Assembly (NCBI GenBank): GCA_013076295.1 | Contig: RQOL01000519.1 | Location: 1,674,001 to 1,738,000, forward strand | Direction: 5' to 3' | Length of the DNA stretch: 64,000 bases | Origin: Sanderia malayensis | Taxonomy: Eukaryota > Cnidaria > Scyphozoa > Semaeostomeae > Pelagiidae | Shown here: one piece after another, positions 59,929 through 64,000 of the stretch | Numbering within the stretch: the stretch's first letter is position 1 | Layout of the letters: every line of letters starts with the position of its first letter | Translations under genes and position numbers: made by a program | Notes under the pieces: generated by a model | What the model was told of the DNA's origin: nothing | The model's input: the letters and a program-made list of their open reading frames with translations, nothing else | Database searches by the model: none

Positions 59929-62900
59929 CTAATACCTATTCCCACCGTACCTGAGGAAAAAAACAAAAGCGGTTAACAAATGAAACTGTAGCTCCAAAAG
60001 TCATGTAAATATCATGCTAATTTTCAATGATAAGCAAAACAAAAACGAGTCAATTAATGCACGATTAAACATTGCCTAAAGAAACATTAATTATTTTATC
60101 TCCAAATTAAATTATTAATAATTTAAAATATTAATTCATTCATTCCGAAATTAAGGACAGGAAGACTGGACAAAAGATGAACTACTGAAGAAAATGGATG
60201 TCGAGCGGTGGAAATTAAGTTTTGAGATGAACATTGTCAAAAGTTGATTTTAATTCTTTGAGCGACCCTCAACCACTATATGGAAACCAGGCTCTAATGT
60301 TTCTTTAAGGAAAGTTTAACCAATATTAAACAATGACAAAAACGTTTAAATATAAAATAGCACGATACTCACTTTGCAGTCCAGTCAGTCCTGCCGTGAA
60401 TTCCAACTTTCGTTCTCTCTGTTGAGGGTCCAGGTGGCTGATACGATACGCCTCTCTGTGCTAATGAAGGCGCCTTCCAAGTGGACAACGGTGCAGCTGT
60501 TGTGGAGGCACCTAACAAGATGCGGAGGAGAAAAGTTGGTCAACATGCGCAGTGGAATAGTTATAGGAACTGCGCAGGAGCGTGTAATCTAAATGCACCG
60601 CGCAACGTTATCACTTAATAAATCCATAGGGTCCTTGTGAGCAAACCGCACGATTGCGTAAGAACCAGGGCAACCCGCATTACATCCAACAATCAAACTA
60701 AATTCAGATTAATCCAGATCATTAAACCAATAATCCGTAATGCTCTTATTCACTAGTCTATTTATATGCAAGGATAATGGATACTGGATGGTACTCACCT
60801 ATGGCTGGAACTGGCTTAGTCTTCTTATCTTCAAACGTTGGTAAGTACGTGGTCCTTTCCAAGGTTCCGATCCCTCGACGCCCGGAGCTTTTCTTATGTC
60901 CGGACGTAAGTTCCACGACCTTTTTGCCGGAGCCAAGATCGTAGACTTTGCCTTCGAGGTTGCCCATATTGGACAAGCCTCGTACCGGCGCTCCAGGATA
61001 GTACCTGGATTTCTTCATGTAGTGTTCCTTTGCCGAGCCTGAGCTTTTCCTGACAGGTTCTTCCTTCTTGTGTGTGAGGCTGGGTAGTGAGGGCATTTCC
61101 GAAGCCTCTTTGCCACTAAAAAAAGCCAAAATCAACAATTAAAAACTGTATGAAGTTGACTCAATTAATAAGATAACGGTAGTACAAATACTGGAGCAGG
61201 ATAGTCGAAGAGATGAGAAAGTTATAAAAAATGAATTCTCACCTAAAAAGGTCCATTGTAGGTTGCTTCGTAACTGGATGCTAAAAGCAAGAAATAAAAA
61301 CAATTGATAAGAATGCGAAAGAACATAGGTTCAAGTTCAGTTTCGACAGCCTCTTTGGGGGTTCGAGTAATTAATAGAGATGCTCTATTTTATGAAGACA
61401 CATTCAAAGAGAGACAATGTTCGAGTTCAGGAATAATCAAGCCATTGGTGGATCAAAAGTATTGAAACGACGAAGCTCTGTGTTCTACTCAATTACGAGC
61501 TTCAATGATCCCCCAATCAACAGAAAAGTGAAATATTTATTACCATTTTCTTTAGGTGAGGAAACCTCGACTTTGAGTATGAGCCAGCAAGATCGTCATC
61601 AAAATCAAACTCTCCGAGGTCTTCGGAAAACTTTTTGGCCAGGCTCTGCTTCTTCTTTGCGAAATTCTCCCCTAGCACTTTCGTCGTTTCGCTCTCCAGA
61701 AAACCATCCTGAAGCCCGCTCGCTTCCTTGGCGTGGCCCCCTCGCCTATTCTCAGTCTCTTTGACGGCAAAATCAAACGTTGTACTCGAGTCTTTGTGTT
61801 CGAATATGTTCTGCGAAGAGCGCCGTGGCACCCTGGCCCGCTGGATGTGTTGGCCGACTTGGAAGTAGGGGTATTTCAGGCACTGAGCGGCAGTCGGCCT
61901 CTTCTTCGGGTCCCACATCAGCATATCTTGCATCAGCTGAATCGCAGTGGGGCTGGCATTGGGTATCAGTTGCTTTAGTGGGGTTGCAACCTAAAGGAGA
62001 AAAGACATTGTGTATCCAAAAAAACTTTGAAGACTCTCTGCATAGCGATGTATTGAAATGGTGCTGACTTTGATGACAAAAGATTGCATCAGTATAGGAA
62101 ATGCATAGCTTCAAATAAATGTACTAGACAGTACAATCTATCTGCTATGTGTCGTCTCAAGCATGTGCACCTGATGGCAAGACACATGGGTATCGGATTA
62201 TACAGGATTGAAAATTAAGATTTATTTCCGTTGAGTATGATGGTGAATAGCATGAAAAATTGCTCACCATCTTCGGAAACTTGAAATTCATTGCTGCAGC
62301 AAGCTGGTATCCTTCTGGCCATTCTTCCTAAATGGAGCCGGAGAAAATTTCAAATATTTGTATATCCAATTGCGATTCCTATTTCAGAGTAAACTACAAT
62401 GGCTGCTTAACTGTTACTAGACTGTAAGCGCAATGAATCAACATGGCTAGTGATTATCTAGAAATCTAGAAGGCATACAAGAAAATTATGATACTAAAAC
62501 AATATACAGTCAACTCTGTCTAATTCGAACAACCTGGGGAAGTGTGAAAATGTTCGAATTACAAAAAATTCGAATTATAGAGGTCTATTTTATAGGAATT
62601 GGCTCGTTAGTGATCCTTGAAGGGACAGAGAATTTTGTTCGAATTAGATAGAGTTCGAATTACACGAATTCGAAATATGCAGATTTGTAACTGACTGTAT
62701 GCTGACAATATACAGTTGAACCTCTGTTAGTCAAACACCGAAAGGAATGTAAAATCCATTCGAGTTAACGAGAGCTCGTATTATCAAGGGCCAAACATAA
62801 GGCATAGACAAGTCAAAATCAGTGGAAACAGAAAGATGTTAGGTAGATAGAGGAATTTTACTTAAAATACAATCAACTTATGGAGGTCTAACATATGCTG

Positions 62901-64000
62901 AAGATATGTACGCTGTGCTATAGAAATATCAGACAAAAGAGATGCCATGGTCACAAACCTTTGTAGGCGTGCCAAGAACAGAGCAGAGTTTGAAGATCAT
63001 GTCCACTTCACTGCTGCCGGGAAAGAGCGGTCGTAGAGTGTAAGTTTCGGCCATAATGCAACCAATGGCGAATATATCAATGGGTGAGCTGTAGTTTGTT
63101 GAGCGCAATAGAACTTCTGGAGCTCTGTACCTAGAGAAACAGCAGCAAGAGGTTTTTGAAAATAGAGTTGAGAGTGGAGAAAGTTTGAGACTGCGTTTTC
63201 TTTGCTTGAAAACAGCGCTCTATGATCTTATAAGGCTTGTTCCTCTTATAACTGGTCAATTTTAGGTGCATAAGCTGTTCAATTGTAACTATAAACTGTA
63301 AAAGGGGCAAATTGTAATCAGAAGTTTCATTTGGGGAGCACAGCCTCTATAATCCCATAGCTACGTGCCGGAATCAAACTAAAGCTTACATAAATAAATT
63401 CCAGTCAAGGGCAATGGAAACCTTAAGCACTTGCAAACTTACCAACGTGTAGATACATAATCTGTGTAGGGTGGCCGTGAACGGATCTCCCTTGCCAGTC
63501 CCAAGTCTGCAATCTTGACAATCTCAGGACCACTGCAAAGTACGTTCTCTGGCTTCATATCCCGATGAAAGTACCCTTAAAAACAGAGAGAATTATTCAT
63601 ACAGATATTGTTCCTGATGAGTGCAATAGGTTGATCAAGAGTAAAATGTAATAACAAAAATGCTAGCTATAGCTAGCAATGCAGCATTCTGCACAAAGCT
63701 GTATGTAAGCTAGAGTTCAAAGCTTATATGTTACTGATTATTGATTTGTACCATTTTTATGCATGAATGCAACTCCAAGAAGCATCTGATAAGTAATATT
63801 CCTCACTACAGATTCAGGAAAAAGCCTATCCCTAAAAATTAAACATGATATCAATTGAGAACCTTGATTCAACCACATTGAATGAATACGTTTAATAAAG
63901 TGTGGCCATATCATATCTGTTAATTATACCTGTTTTTCATGAGCTGATAAAGATTTTCTTTCATATATTCAAAGACAAAGTACAATTGATCACTTTCTCT
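59929..64000 (-). CDS. MAK/ICK-like: MAK/ICK-type protein kinase, N-terminus outside window
   Basis: Ten exons in the window, in transcript order: 64000-63930 (cut by the window edge), 63831-63752, 63575-63443, 63130-62959, 62327-62268, 61990-61544, 61280-61243, 61115-60799, 60511-60373, 59950-59929; 492 residues. The sequence enters at [18 protein letters not shown] (hinge). It continues with the catalytic loop [17 protein letters not shown] in place of DFG, activation motif [15 protein letters not shown] (Thr-Asp-Tyr) and [16 protein letters not shown], and [15 protein letters not shown] closes the kinase domain. The ~240-residue tail has [11 protein letters not shown] and ends in [14 protein letters not shown], the hallmark C-terminus of the RCK (MAK/ICK) group. 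These kinases regulate cilium length and intraflagellar transport. The N-lobe with the Gly loop and VAIK lysine (roughly 75 residues) lies beyond 64000. Confidence 0.94.
60527..60592 (-). repeat. Inverted single copy of the 131-bp array's flank
   Basis: On the minus strand it reads CGCTCCTGCGCAGTTCCTAT, then CCACTGCGCATGTTGACC, then TTTTCTCCTCCGCAT. This is the same order as in the array at 56641-57218. It ends 16 bp upstream of kinase exon 9 and appears to supply part of its polypyrimidine tract. Confidence 0.85.
62517..62697. mobile_element. Pogo-like MITE, family A, copy 3
   Basis: It starts CAGTCAACTCTGTCTAATTC and has the shared TTAGTGATCCTTGAAGGGAC interior. It ends GATTTGTAACTGACTG, a slightly rearranged right end, with TA on both sides. 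It lies in the kinase intron between 62328 and 62958. Confidence 0.82.
62713..62830. mobile_element. Probable truncated pogo-like MITE
   Basis: CAGTTGAACCTCTGTTAGTC followed by TTCGAGTTAACGAGAGCTCG resembles the left half of pogo/Tigger-derived elements. No matching right end was found. It is adjacent to the family A copy in the same intron. Confidence 0.45.

Noticed and set aside
1..64000. Search for CRISPR arrays, bacterial operons or rRNA genes
   Set aside because: None seen; the repeats are microsatellites, minisatellites and MITEs in spliced eukaryotic DNA.

Overview
This is a stretch of AT-rich animal nuclear DNA. The genes have many small exons separated by GT-AG introns of about 100 bp to several kb, and there are many short non-autonomous DNA transposons and microsatellites. 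Homologues of the animal genes MAK/ICK kinase and BSDC1 sit beside invertebrate-type families (CUB-transmembrane receptors, a glutaredoxin-DEP-DUF547 fusion, a DUF885 peptidase-like protein, an ACC-synthase-like aminotransferase). This fits an early-branching metazoan such as a sponge or cnidarian, but the exact phylum cannot be read from the window. Exon coordinates come from splice-site and reading-frame inspection. Each full model closes to a whole number of codons, but none has been checked against transcripts.

Layout. From 1 to 19.4 kb the DNA is gene-poor. It holds one tentative four-exon gene (2432-18152, +), a 644-bp inverted-repeat transposon (6760-7403) and a pogo-like MITE. From 19.4 to 35.4 kb lie three tandem + strand genes (19406-26232, 29074-31400, 32517-35437). 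Each encodes a signal peptide, one unusual CUB domain, a Ser/Thr-rich stalk with a Cys-x-Cys motif, one transmembrane helix and a private cytoplasmic tail. Their intron phases are the same. From 35.9 to 41.2 kb is a BSDC1 homologue (+). From 42.8 to 47.7 kb is a glutaredoxin-DEP-DUF547 protein (+). From 48.0 to 53.2 kb is a membrane-anchored DUF885 protein (-). From 53.6 to 57.2 kb is a repeat complex: a large imperfect inverted repeat around a TTAGG/CCTAA-word-rich core, then a ~131-bp tandem array carrying CCCTAA words. From 57.7 to 59.4 kb is an ACC-synthase-like aminotransferase (+). From 59.9 kb to the window end is a MAK/ICK-type kinase (-), whose N-terminus lies beyond the window.

The neighbours do not form a shared pathway. 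The one obvious functional cluster is the CUB-transmembrane trio, which looks like a local duplication of a cell-surface receptor with fast-changing ectodomains and tails. The most novel-looking items are that trio with its abnormal cysteine pattern, the Grx-DEP-DUF547 fusion, the inverted repeat with its telomere-like core, and a repeat monomer that appears to supply a splice acceptor region of the kinase gene.
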